DNA from: Serratia symbiotica | GTDB lineage: Bacteria > Pseudomonadota > Gammaproteobacteria > Enterobacterales > Enterobacteriaceae | Direction of reading: 5' to 3' | DNA length: 64,000 nt | Assembly (NCBI GenBank): GCA_900380265.1 | Contig: LR025083.1 | Span: 2,170,001 to 2,234,000, forward strand | Shown here: positions 12,714 through 23,949 of the stretch, piece by piece | Numbering within the stretch: the stretch's first letter is position 1 | Layout of the letters: every line of letters starts with the position of its first letter | The notes under the pieces: model-generated | What the model was told of the DNA's origin: nothing | Database searches by the model: none | Seen by the model: only the letters and a program-made list of their open reading frames with translations | Translations under genes and position numbers: made by a program

Positions 12714-14500
12714 CAGTAAACATCTCGTTGATACCGGCGCTCAAGGCGCAGCTCACTCAAAAATTCATCCGCCTGTTCGGCATTTATTTTACCGTGCTCG
12801 GACACCAGTGCCAATAATGTATTTTCAACATCTTTTGCCATACGGCTGGCATCACCGCAGACGTAAATATACGCGCCTTCTTGGATCCAACGCCATACCT
12901 CTACGCCCTGTTCGCGTAGTTTGTCTTGTACGTAAACTTTGTCTTGTTGATCACGTGACCAAGCTAGTTCGATTCGTGTCAAGAGGCCGTCTTTCACATA
13001 GCGCTGCCATTCTACCTGATACAGAAAATCCTCAGTAAAATAAGGATTGCCAAAGAACAACCAATTTTTACCGGTAGCACTTTCAGCATTACGCTGCTGC
13101 ATAAAAGCTCGAAATGGCGCAATGCCTGTACCAGCCCCAATCATGATTACTGGCGTGCCTGGATCCGCCGGTAGACGGAAGTTGTCATTAGGCTCAATAA
13201 ACACTCGCAAGTGTCCATCCTCTTCCACACGATCAGCTAAGAAGCTTGATGCCCCCCCTGCACGGGCCCGCCCTTTGATATCGTAACGCACGACACCAAC
13301 TGTAATATGCACTTCACTTGCGATTTCAGCCTGCGAAGATGCAATGGAGTATAGCCGTGGCGTCAGCGGGCGCAAGAGAGAAATCAACTGATCAGTGGTT
13401 AGATCGGCAGGGGCCTGACGCACCATATCGACAATCGGCGTATTGTGCGCGTACTTCTGTACAGTCGCTTGATCTGCCAATAGACTGATTAGTCTTGGGT
13501 CGCCTGAAATCACCGCATATTTTTCGACGATCCGCCGAGTATTCTGTGTTAATTCGAAATGGCTGCGCAGCGCTTCTGCAAGCTGTAATATTTTACCCCC
13601 CACCGTTACTAGTTCATCACACTTCAGGGACAGCAGTTGTACTAATTCATCCACCAAGGCCGGATCGTTGTCAAACCACACACCCAATGCGTCACCTGGA
13701 CGGTAGCGCAGACCTGAATTGCCAAGGTCGATCTCAATATGGCACACATCCTTATCGGAACCCCGGCCAGTAATCTTCTGTTTTAGCGATAGTTTGGCGA
13801 TTAGCGGTTTTTCTTTGCTATAACAGCTGTGATTAAGCTGCTGAGATACTAAGCCGCGGACTAGCACACCTGGTGCGCTGTTCTCCAGAGAACTACGTGT
13901 TTTTAACACATCTACTAGCTTTTTTCGCCACGTAATTGCAAGTTTTTGATAATCCAGATCAGCGTCAACTCGTTCTACCAATCGTTCAGCTCCAAGGCAA
14001 GCCAGTTTGGCATCAAAATCTTTACCTGACTTACAAAAATTCTCATAAGAGGTATCGCCCAATCCAAAGACTGCATAGGAAGTATCGTTAAGCTTTGGCG
14101 CTTTTTTGGAGAATAGGAATTTATGCAGTGCAAGCGCTTCTTCTGCTGGTTCACCCTCCCCTTGAGTCGAAGCGATGATTAGCAAAACGCGCTCTAGCAC
14201 GATGTGCTTGAACTGATAATCACCAGCATTGATCAGATTGGCAGTCAACTTGGCGGCCAGCAAATCGTCTCGTAACTGTTCCGCTAAGCGACGCGCATTG
14301 CCGGTCTGTGAGGCAGAAATGATAGTGATACTAGTGGCACCTAACTGAGTAGTTAAGGCGCTTTGGTTAATCCGTCCCAAAAGGTAACCTGACAGCCACA
14401 ATAACTGTGCGGGTGAATACTCACCAATAGCTACCTGGAAGCGACCCAATTGTTCTGGCGTCAGCGGGAGTAAAGAGTTTGGAGGAGCCTGAGTTGTCAT
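12713..14500 (-). CDS. cysJ: CysJ, sulfite reductase flavoprotein
   Basis: CysJ passes electrons from NADPH through FAD and FMN to CysI. The N-terminal flavodoxin domain has [17 protein letters not shown] (about residue 59) and [12 protein letters not shown]; the FAD domain has RLYSIASS; the NADPH domain has [16 protein letters not shown], and the protein ends with the conserved RRYQRDVY. The 595 residues compare with 599 in E. coli. It heads the minus-strand operon cysJ-cysI-cysH. A seven-G tract (C7 at 13252-13258) encodes part of AGGASSF. Confidence 0.97.
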   Translation of the reverse strand: MTTQAPPNSLLPLTPEQLGRFQVAIGEYSPAQLLWLSGYLLGRINQSALTTQLGATSITIISASQTGNARRLAEQLRDDLLAAKLTANLINAGDYQFKHIVLERVLLIIASTQGEGEPAEEALALHKFLFSKKAPKLNDTSYAVFGLGDTSYENFCKSGKDFDAKLACLGAERLVERVDADLDYQKLAITWRKKLVDVLKTRSSLENSAPGVLVRGLVSQQLNHSCYSKEKPLIAKLSLKQKITGRGSDKDVCHIEIDLGNSGLRYRPGDALGVWFDNDPALVDELVQLLSLKCDELVTVGGKILQLAEALRSHFELTQNTRRIVEKYAVISGDPRLISLLADQATVQKYAHNTPIVDMVRQAPADLTTDQLISLLRPLTPRLYSIASSQAEIASEVHITVGVVRYDIKGRARAGGASSFLADRVEEDGHLRVFIEPNDNFRLPADPGTPVIMIGAGTGIAPFRAFMQQRNAESATGKNWLFFGNPYFTEDFLYQVEWQRYVKDGLLTRIELAWSRDQQDKVYVQDKLREQGVEVWRWIQEGAYIYVCGDASRMAKDVENTLLALVSEHGKINAEQADEFLSELRLERRYQRDVY

Positions 14501-14572
14501 GGCAGTGCTTGTGTCCTATTGATACTGAGCGCCTATCCAAAAGGTTTTCGCCGGTATTAGTCCCCGGTAGTT

Positions 14573-14610
14573 ATTCTAAAAACCAGGTAGAGTTATAAGG
14601 TTAACGAGCA
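14573..14610 (-). promoter_or_regulatory. Possible cysJ promoter region
   Basis: On the minus strand a -10-like TAGAAT lies at 14578-14573, about 70 nt before cysJ. Upstream is an AT-rich stretch with TTAACCTTATAAC, which could be a CysB activator site, since cysJIH promoters are CysB dependent in enterobacteria. No good -35 box is seen, as expected for an activated promoter. The assignment rests on position and weak resemblance only. Confidence 0.25.
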
Positions 14611-14650
14611 GATGAATAACGATTAAATAAGGTATGGAAATATATAATAA

Positions 14651-14678
14651 TAAAAATGAATAAAAATGAATAAAAATA
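14651..14678. repeat. Short tandem repeat, 10-bp unit
   Basis: The unit TAAAAATGAA occurs twice in tandem and is followed by a partial third copy. It lies in the AT-rich spacer upstream of cysJ. It is a simple microsatellite-like repeat with no evident function. Confidence 0.8.
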
Positions 14679-15068
14679 TACGTCCCGTTAGTTTATTGCT
14701 TTTCCAACAGTTTTGAGCAAACAGCGCGTAACAATAAATGAACTCAGGTAAACCCATGAGAAAATCTCAGGGCTAACGCAACAACCGCAATAGGTTATAA
14801 GTTTTTACTTAATAAGTCATCACACATAAGAGTTAAAGTATTCCTTTAATCATGAATAAAGTATTCCAGTTTATGGTAGAAAACATCACCTAAGCTACTT
14901 AGACGACACAATTAACCAATATGTGCTTATTCCTAGCACATAGGCTATTTTAGGGAAAGGGAATGTTATATAGTGGCAAGCAGATATACTTCCGAGTACT
15001 ATCTCATATTTATAAGTCAATCGTGTCATAATGGAAGTATGCTCGTTAAAGATTTTTAATTTAATTTC

Positions 15069-15088
15069 GCACACCGATGTCGGTGTGC
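15069..15088. repeat. Perfect 9-bp hairpin inside the queD fossil
   Basis: Arms GCACACCGA and TCGGTGTGC are separated by TG. The left arm encodes the conserved residues AHR of QueD; the right arm replaces the family residues L-P-H with C-R-C. It therefore arose after the gene lost function. Confidence 0.9.
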
Positions 15089-15233
15089 CCCAGAAGCACA
15101 CAAATGTGGTCGCCTTGGTGCATGACCAGTTATTTATATACGCGTAAACATGACTAATGAAATCATATCTCATAACGGTTGAGTGATAGCTTTTCCGATC
15201 TAAAGATCAGTATCCATACCAGTTTTAGAACGG

Positions 15234-15264
15234 TTAGAACATCATTGCCTTAATGATGTTCTAA
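15234..15264. repeat. Perfect 13-bp hairpin inside the queD fossil
   Basis: Arms TTAGAACATCATT and AATGATGTTCTAA are separated by GCCTT. The arms cover codons of the QueD segment L-(D/E)-H-H-x-L-N-D. There is no T-run after it, so it is not a typical intrinsic terminator. Confidence 0.9.
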
Positions 15265-17626
15265 AATTAGAAACCTTACTAGCGAATTGCTTGCCATTTA
15301 GAGCTGGCAACAGCTCAAACTCACTCACAGGGATTAACGATAGTAAAAATGAAAGCAACCTATACTGTAGGATGCGTGTATAATGGTTAATCTCCCGCTT
15401 TTATCTTCATGCTGTTATTTTGTGGTCAATTAGAAATTTATCTATCCTTGGCTAGGTAGAACCATTGAACCCTACCGTGCTCCATATATCTATAACCTCA
15501 CTATCTCGATAGGGGGCACCAAGTCTCATGGTACACGGTGCTCTAGTCCACTGCCCGCATTCCGTTTACTGCAGTGCTCAAGTGTCATTATAAGGTTCCT
15601 TATACCTTTTATCCTGTCAGATTTAAGCACTATACTGATTCTTACTTGGCTGAAATCGCTATAACAACAATAATCGCCTATTATATTCACGGTATGAGGG
15701 ATGAACATAAAAACCGTTTAATAATTACTTTAGGCAGAGTTTTTTAAAAAAAAGAGTTTCTTAAGTTGGTGAGCTTGGTTCATGGCGCACAATAATCGAT
15801 TTGATATCATATTATTCCTGAAATTACCATGGGTAATGCTCTTACTAGTATTAAAAGGGCTAAACATTCATACGTTTTTGCATTAGTTTTTCCACATCTA
15901 TACTGAGGCTGGTAAGAGAAAATGAATTACAGCGCCAAACGGCATCTTAGTGAGACTGTTGCAAAATTCCGCGCTGTGTTATTGCATGAGTTTACATTCC
16001 AGATCATCGCTACCTGCAGCAAGCGGCTACTTTGGCAGCCCCGCGAGCCAAGTACCAGCTTTTAAATATGTTATTTTAACTCACAGAATCAGAAAAAGCT
16101 TCGATAACATAATGAAGCTAACTATATCAACCACGCCAATTCTTAGGTCAATACCTAAGACTCTATCCAAGCACTGTCCGCTTACTGGAGCAGTAGTAGA
16201 TGCTACTCACCCCAACATCTGATAAGGGATTAACTCATTTCTAAAAATAAATACAGCCTGTTTAATGTTACATTAGGTCAATTTGCCTTCTTGCTAGGCA
16301 AATCTCGCGTTTTTATTTCATACATATGAACCCATTCTAAATATTACAAATCACAAACCACTACGATTTATCAAATCCTATATTCTTAGTACGGAGAGAC
16401 CTGAGATAACATCAAAATCCACAAAGCTGATCTACCAGAATGGCATGAACATATAGCAAGCACCTTTATTTCGTATCAATATACTTATCAATCTGGGGTT
16501 CAGTCATCTTTTTTCTTGCCACTACACGCGATTCCAGCTCTCATAATGTCAGATGGGGACTCCCATCATTATCAAGAGATGCTAGTGGCGATAATACTCG
16601 ATGTAGCAGTAACCAACTGCACCTTAACTACGATATTGTCGCGATAACCTCCAGCAGACTTCAGGCGCATCTTGGCCATAATAATTATGTCTGCGTTGCA
16701 ACAAATAATACGTCTGCTTAATGAGTTATGTGCACAGATGCCAATGAGTATAACCAACTTGGGCAATGGCACGCTCACCTACTCCTTATTAAGGACAGAG
16801 CGGCAATTTCCACGAAAAATTAAGCAATATTAAGGTGCTTATAAGTAAATATTGAAAGCCCCCAATTACGTGTTATGCAAGTTGCAATGCACAAAATATT
16901 ACAAACAGTACATTAAGTATCTAGATGTCCTGTTTACGCGCGACAGGATACTTTACTCCATTAGGCGCTGCGGCGTTTGACCAAACCACGTTCATACCAC
17001 TGCGCGTACTAACCTTGACTAAGAGTGCCACCCAGGTGTGGACTGAACGACATATCTACTAAGTGCCACTGGTCTCAATCAAACAACCTTAAACCTGCCA
17101 TTCAATCCATGAAGTCAGTGGTACGAGATCGTAAATGCACCGGATTACTACCGCTGATTATCATATGACGTACGGTATAGCATGGCTATCAGCACTATTG
17201 TTAGCAACTTCTCAGCACTAATGATGCTAAAGACCGCTTTCCTCTGTTTTTAGTAAGATGCGCTGCAGCTAAACTTTCCGATCAACTTACTGATCCCAAG
17301 AATACTTGATATAACAGATGCCACTCCCTAGAGGAGAGCACCCTGTGTCCGAACAAAAGAAGAGGTCGACCAGAAAACCATCTTGCCCGGAAGAGCAGAG
17401 ATACCTCATTAATCGAGTACTAAATCAGATTGGTCATCTGGAAAGGTAAAAAGCCAATATCGCCCATCGACTAGGAGAAAAACGGGCACACTGCATCTCT
17501 GTACCAGCTAACAGATTGCTGCGCTCATTTACATATGTTCCTATCCTTATGTGCATAATTGAGAGTTGCGGAGCAACATGTCATTTAATTAAAATACAAA
17601 CACTTATTTCGTAATAACATGTGCCC

Positions 17627-17656
17627 ATAAACACTCTGAAGTAACGGAGTGTTTAT
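17627..17656. repeat. Perfect 10-bp inverted repeat
   Basis: Arms ATAAACACTC and GAGTGTTTAT are separated by 10 nt. It could be a terminator stem but has no clear U-tract (TTGATT follows) and no gene beside it. Confidence 0.85.
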
Positions 17657-20600
17657 TTGATTCCGGACGCTTCCAACATCAACAGTGTACTGTATGAGCA
17701 GTATGGGAGTACAATGCAATTTTGTGTTCTTTTTCTCATGAGAGGCAAGAGAACACCTGTGAGATCATATCTGCAGTTCCCAATTCCAGGGAGCTTACCC
17801 TATTCACTACCGTTAAATCTATGGCAGACTTACACACACCACATACTCTTATATTGAAATAGATGAAGCTAATCGCCTTTCCTGAAAAGGGAATCGGAAT
17901 TGCTTTCCACGCCAATGCTACAAAGCATCTGCTTGCTACAAATAACCAGGATGAGCGATCGCACAGGCTGAAGTTATTAGTCGTCATATCTCATTCTAAT
18001 ATGCAGTCCCATATAGTCTCTCTGACTATATACGTCGTACCGGCCTCCCTCACTTCTAGCCTATTAAGGAATTAGAGCATCCCAGGATGACATTCACTGC
18101 AATCATCACCTTATATCGCTCTCTCACGATAAAACAAGGAGTATCCGGTACTCCTTTAGTCTAAACGAGACACCATACTTACACGTCTGGTACTCAACTG
18201 GGTCCAAACACAGTAGCCAGACAGGAGAATCCTCGCGGTACATTCACACCTAGAAGGCCAATTGCTATTGCGCCATCCGGTATAGAAGGTAACTAGGACT
18301 CTTACACTTTCCTTAATGCAAACAATATGCACATTTCCCGATTAAGTAACGCTAATACTGGATACTCTAACTCCCATTGGTATCCAAACAGTATTGCCAC
18401 AGGAAATAATCGGGTTCCAGAGGTGAGCTATCGATTAAGTTTTCCGCCAGTATCCTTTAGCGCCTATAATGGCAAACGAGCAGTATTCTCCTCTTTGAGA
18501 GTGCTGGTCTGAGGTTTCAGGCGGTACTCAATAAAGCTGTGCACATTATACGATTCTGCCGATCATATTATTAAGTACCCTCCACTTTTAACTAACGTTT
18601 CATTGAATGAGTATTCACTCAATACAAGTTAGAGGAGTCAGGGACGAGATTTCAAATAAGAGGTGCTCAGGGAAATAGGATGGGTAGGGCTATTTACGAA
18701 TTTTCAATTACGATTGAACCGGACAATAACGGGAGTAGCCATAATATCCGTTGCATGTATCAGTTATTGTAAAATACCTATTGTTACGGTAGTGCAAACC
18801 AAGACTAGTACTTAAATTGTGTGTCTCTCATTTTTTTAATGGTAGTCACCTGTACCTTCTGCATAAAAGCTGTCAGACACACGGAGGATATCTACCCTTA
18901 TCCCGTATGTGATCAAGCACTCAACATATGAGTCCAAAATATGTGGCAGGGTGTAATCTCACTCCACTTTAAGGAACCCGAGCACTATAAATGGTCAGTT
19001 ATTTGCTCGCCCTCCGTCGCTATACCCAGCTTCGCTGTATAATATGGACTTTGCCTTTTCAAGAAACAATCTCAAGCACTGTGCTAACCAGATTAGCGCT
19101 ATTAAAAATCTAAAAATGTTATCTAGTGCCCTTTCCGACAGGACTTACCGGCATACTACTAAGCGTACGGAGATGGAGACAGCATTTTTTATAGTGAGCC
19201 CACTATAGCAATATATACAGCCGGAGCATATAGCGGTTCTATATGCTTCAGAACTATAGTCTTCCTATAGCTTCTAATGGTGTTCGTTTTGTTAACATCA
19301 GACTGATTGCCATAGAAATATCTATTTGTGCAGGGGTTTCCAGTGTGGTGTAAATACCGGCAGTAGGAGCATACACACATCCCTGTTTTAAAAAGTAATT
19401 CTTGTTGGTGACAAGGGTATATGCATTAGTGATTTATCCCTCTTTCACATGTTAAAAATTATTTTTACTCAGATCATCATTCTATATGATCTTCTTACCC
19501 ATATTCCGTATTCTCCCGATCCTGCTGATAATTACTACGTGGCTATAACCTACCAAGGACATGCTGTGTCTATTAGCATCAAGATAGCCGTATCATGACA
19601 CCTTTAAAAGCCAGATCCCGTGGAGAGCAGGATTTCTCATTTAGACTTTGTACCTCTAATGACCCTCATGATTACTTCTATCGACTCTACGTTCTATTAT
19701 TTTTCAGATTAGCCCCACCATTCTAGCATGCTCATCCACGCTATATGCATTCATATAGGAGGCATGGTTATATCAACCCTGGGCATCAGCATGTTTATTC
19801 CCATAATTATAAAATTGCGCGTTTCCATTAATAACAGTTTAGCGCTTCCTGGGCGGCTATTCGCATACAGGCCTTGATGCGTCTTCTGCATAAGTGGTAA
19901 CACGTCCACCAGTGTTTAGACTCGTATATCAGAAAATTCACCGATTTCTTATCCTACTACTGCTTTAAAGTGATTTGCCGTATATACGGTTTTACCGAGC
20001 ATAATCACATAAACAGCTGGCCTAACACCATGAAGTTAAAAGCAAAAATCCGACCACATAGCATTGGCAGTTCCTGATTCGTAATAATAGTGTAAATGCC
20101 CTAACTGGGCATAAGATGATGAATCAACCTGTAATTTACCACACTGCATGCTAGCTTCCGACAGCATCTAGCTATATCCTTATCTTCATATACATAGCCT
20201 CACTGCATAGTATGTTTTCTATTTTTAGGTAGACGATAGGTTTCCCCGTATCTTATGCTATACTGGAATCTTGACTAAGCCGTTTCAGTATAGGTAGGTT
20301 GTCTGATATCTTTAATTGCATTTTACTGCCGACACATGATTACCGACCTGTGGATATCCGAAGATTGTAAAGTGCGGCATATGCTCATCACATTATTTAA
20401 CAAATTACATTCGTCGTTTACCTGTTGCCGCTTCGCCGCAGCGAAACCGTCAAATAAGTCCTTAATATTTTTGGAGATCCAATACGCATACTAAATTATT
20501 TCCGGAACACTGAGATAGTCGCCTCAGCGATTAGGAGTATCTCAGAGCAACGCCTCAGTGCATCGATGATATCGTATAAGCTCGCGCTTTCACTAGGCAC

Positions 20601-21595
20601 ATGAATTAAATGAGTTGAGGATATCAGTTTAGTTCAAGTTGCCAATAACTGTCTAATGACTAGCATGGATTATGTGTTGAGTAGTAGCCGCCACGGACTA
20701 GCGCACACTGGCAGTCGTCATAAGATGTAGCGTGCAGCACGCACTGATACTTAAAACTACAGTACTAACGCCTCTCGCTAGTAGAGAGCGCATTCACGCT
20801 ATATGGTAATACCTGAAAGTGCTAACAGCTTCTATTAGCACTAGCCATCCTGGCACAGGCAGTAGGTTAACACCCGCCTAGACAAGAAAACCTCCATCAC
20901 CCACCATGCATGTGATGGACCCCGATTTTCAGAATACCTTTACATTTGAGAGTGTTGCGCCGAACAGCCAGCCGCTTCCGTTTCTTTGGAGAAAGAAACA
21001 GTGGTGTTGATCTATGCAAACCCTATAAGCTCACTATATTCCACTCAGCTCGTTGCGAATGCATTTGTCTGTTAGGAGTCCATCCGGTTAGATAGTTCCA
21101 ACCTGATGCCGAGTTGCTAGGAGGCATTTGGTTTATTGCCGTATCGCTGGCCTTGACGATGACCAAATGCAACCACAGATCAAGGGCAAGGAGGCACCAT
21201 CTTCCTGCATCGTTGATCATCTTTCCTAATTAAAACCCCGCCGCTCTAGCAGAGCGCAGCAAAGTATACAATACGCATCATCAATACCGTCCGCATTGAT
21301 TGAGACCTAACTCACTTGCTATGGGTATTCCATAGCGTACCGGCACTGTTGCGGTGTGCTCGAACCAGCGCAAGCAGAAGAAATCCTTTACATCGAGGAT
21401 CCACGTGCAGGTGCCAAGATAGGCACTGCCTTCCTTATTGCTATGACTCTGAGTAAATATATCGAGGCAAAACGATACAGGCAAAGACTAGGTCCTTTGG
21501 CGACGTAACGTTAGTTGGATTCTCTTTCATCGTAATAGTAACCATAAGGCCTTGACTCTATTGTTCTTTAGAGTTACATCTGCTCAAACCAAGAC

Positions 21596-21638
21596 CCGTA
21601 CTGTCTTTCTCTGTCTATTCCAGAGAAAGACAGTACGG
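21596..21638. repeat. Longest perfect hairpin in the window, 18-bp stem
   Basis: Arms CCGTACTGTCTTTCTCTG and CAGAGAAAGACAGTACGG are separated by TCTATTC. An 18-bp perfect stem of mixed base composition is far beyond chance. It lies in decayed DNA with no neighbouring gene. No T-run follows on either strand. Confidence 0.95.
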
Positions 21639-22229
21639 TTATTTTACTCATACATATCAGTAGTACTGTCAGTTATTACCTTTATGTAAGCAAGCCTGAC
21701 AGCATGTCCATTATCGCAGTTCCGATCTCCGGTATTAAGCTTGCAGGCACAATATCGGTTGGCATAGCTGCCCGAATGCATTATATAGTGGCGGATATAG
21801 GAGCTGTTCCAACAATGTTATTGTGCTGTCTTCCGACAGATTAGAACGTTTACACCAATCCCAGTAACGCTCTCTCAGAGAGGTGCTCGATGAAAGTCCT
21901 GAGAGGTTATACTTTAGCTCCGATATAGGTAAGGGCACTTTTGAAAACAGTGCTGCTATCTTCGTCAATGTTTGATATTCTAAATTTTAAAACAGTAGGA
22001 TACCGTTAAAAATGCCAGGTTTAAAATAAGCGTATACAGTGGTTCCGCTGTATCGAGCAATCCACGTCAAGTCCCGGCATTGAGTCATTCTTTATGGCCC
22101 TGTTAGATACCTGCACGACTTGCTCATGGTGAGCAAGTAGCACGACCGCAGGTCGCGCGTTAATTTCATTCACTTCCTTGCTTTCATATCTGAGTGGATT
22201 GAAGCTAATTAGACACTAAACATCGAGCC

Positions 22230-22255
22230 GCAATGTTATTAGCTCATAACATTGC
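22230..22255. repeat. Perfect 10-bp inverted repeat
   Basis: Arms GCAATGTTAT and ATAACATTGC are separated by TAGCTC. No neighbouring gene or U-tract is seen. Confidence 0.9.
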
Positions 22256-23325
22256 TTCCGCAATATCATGAAACTTCTAAAGCTATTCAGCCTCCTTAGG
22301 CAATATTAAGCCGGCATGACACTCCTATCTAACTTAGCGACCGTCGGAATAGTGACTCTTAAAAGGCAGCTCGTATACCTGAAGTGCCAGGGTGAGGTCG
22401 AACCTTTCATTGTTATTTGATCGGAGTCAAACTGAAAGGAAAGTTTTATACTCCTCTAGATAATCTACTCACTCCAATTGTAAACGGGCTGTTGGGAAAC
22501 CTGAAACTTTATTCTAGATTATTAGCCGTATTTTACTCCGTTAAAAGCCTGGAGCCTTTATCGGTGATAGCGGATAAAGCTTTTAGCCAGTGCCCCTAAT
22601 ATGGCTTATCTGGAATCCAGCCACATTTTAAAAATCCCGTGTTTTTGGTCGTTACTTCTTCTCTTTTTTATAAAAGCCTGTACTACTATCTTTGATTTCT
22701 GTTAAGAACTTTCCAGTGTGCAACGCTAAAAAAGCGGAGATACCATGTCAACTACTATGTCTAGTATATCAAGTCAACATTATTCACTAAACAAGTTGCC
22801 TTCAAAAACTCTCATACTAACTCTATTCTTTTCTTTCCCGCATCACCTAAATATTTAGGTAGTGCTCATTCTGTGTCATTGAAGGCGGATATTACTGTAA
22901 TTTTTATTGCTTCAACTGCACCTTCAAGATTTCTTTCAAATTGAGACCTAGCCCTAGCACAGTCATACATGCTTATTTGGTCGATTAAGTTATGCATCAG
23001 TCTTTTTAACTAGTCGATGTCGACAAGGCTTGTTGCGCTCACAGTTTAAAAATCTAAAACCTAAATAGTTACTAGCGGAATATCTCTAAATTTCTCCATC
23101 GACCCCTCATGCGTTGCCTTAATCACTGCTTTTTAGGTAGTGATTCCACTATTTGTTTTTAAAAAACACACAGGGAAAGTGAGCCTAATCGGCGACTAGA
23201 CCTGTCAACCCTATTTAATGGCCTCTATATTTTGCAAGGCCCGCAAGAATAGGCGTCAATATGGCTGCCATACACTCCGTAGTTAATATTTTAAAAGTGA
23301 TCAGACATAGTGGGTGTAGATATAT

Positions 23326-23343
23326 CACTAACTCGAGTTAGTG
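23326..23343. repeat. Perfect 18-bp palindrome
   Basis: CACTAACTCGAGTTAGTG is identical to its own reverse complement, with no spacer. It resembles an operator in form, but no gene is nearby. Confidence 0.9.
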
Positions 23344-23616
23344 TGAGTAAATTTCTACTATTTCAAGTTTACTTATGCCTGCCATGCAGTTTCTTCAAGT
23401 AAGGCATTGTCCTAGAGGCCCTGCCCAACTATAAGCCTCAATATATTTCCTCACTCGAGATCTTCTAAAATTTACTTTTTAAGGACATTACCCTAACAAC
23501 CATACCACACAAGCGTAGTAACCACAGCTCACTCCGCACGTTCATCTTTCTCGTCTAAACAAAAGTTCATGGCAATGGCTGAATGCTGAGAAGCCCTGTA
23601 GGATCGAATTTAGTAA

Positions 23617-23640
23617 CTGGCACAATTCACATTGTGCCAG
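23617..23640. repeat. Perfect 10-bp hairpin next to the tRNA-fMet remnant
   Basis: Arms CTGGCACAAT and ATTGTGCCAG are separated by TCAC. It occupies the place where the acceptor and D-arm 5' part of the tRNA-fMet remnant would be expected. Confidence 0.9.
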
Positions 23641-23645
23641 GAATA

Positions 23646-23696
23646 CCCTGGTAAGATATCGGGCTCATACCCATTGTATCGCAACTCCGGCTCCGC
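23646..23696 (+). pseudogene. tRNA-fMet remnant
   Basis: Blocks of initiator tRNA survive in order: CCTGGTA of the D-loop, TCGGGCTCATA-CCC of the anticodon arm with the CAT anticodon but one A deleted, ATCG, and CTCCGGCTCCGC of the T/acceptor arms. The 5' acceptor strand and much of the T-loop are gone, so it cannot fold as a tRNA. In E. coli the metZWV initiator tRNA genes lie next to amiC; an amiC fossil follows here on the opposite strand, as expected. The identification rests on these blocks plus the neighbour. Confidence 0.6.
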
Positions 23697-23949
23697 TTCA
23701 CTTCAGTGACGTCAAGAACACTGCTTAAGATTTCACCAACTTCACGTGCTGCCTTTCGCAGCCGGCGTCAATAACTTGTATTCTAAAATGAGACTCCGAG
23801 TTGCTAGAATTTCTATAAGTGCTGGTGCCCTTAGCGCGAAGCGCTAAGTCATACTCAATCTATTTTTATAGGTACTTACGCAGTACCAGTTAACCAACTA
23901 TCAGTTGGTATCACGATGACTTCATCAGTGTTAGAAATTAGATCAGACA

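Larger units (their letters stand above)
15031..15390 (+). pseudogene. queD: queD fossil (6-carboxytetrahydropterin synthase)
   Basis: Translation with one early 1-nt frame change gives matches along the whole QueD protein. ATG at 15031 begins the frame; from 15069 the frame reads AHR...PEAHKCGRL against family AHR...PEGHKCGRL; near 15225 it reads ERLEHHCLND against ERLDHHYLND; the end reads GCVYNG-stop against GCIYRG. The interval is 360 nt, matching a protein of about 119-120 residues, so almost no length was lost. The metal-binding His of AHR and HKCG remain readable, but stops interrupt the frame. Its position upstream of and divergent from cysJ is the ancestral enterobacterial arrangement. 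It once served queuosine synthesis. Confidence 0.9.
15391..23590. other. Decayed DNA, no gene recognised with confidence
   Basis: In 8.2 kb no intact gene is seen and only short unconvincing open frames occur. A minus-strand stretch near 15.55-15.65 kb weakly resembles the queE product, the expected neighbour of queD, but the match was too poor to call. The enterobacterial neighbours expected beyond it (eno, pyrG, relA) were looked for by motif and not found. Many perfect hairpins lie here, including 17627-17656 (10 bp), 19225-19247 (9 bp), 21596-21638 (18 bp), 22118-22138 (9 bp), 22230-22255 (10 bp) and the palindromes at 22845-22860 and 23326-23343. Confidence 0.6.

Noticed and set aside
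15410-16060. Possible queE fossil on the minus strand.
   Set aside because: Only one weak block (V-x-I-S...K...G...L..LE) near 15.6 kb, needing an insertion; the radical SAM cysteine region was not found.
17340-17560. Plus-strand frame with CPEEQRYLINRV resembling the FrmR/RcnR repressor family.
   Set aside because: The match is short, needs a gap and contains a stop; no neighbouring metal or formaldehyde gene supports it.
17627-17656. Reading the many hairpins as Rho-independent terminators.
   Set aside because: Apart from the groEL terminator, the stems lack a following T-run and lie away from genes.
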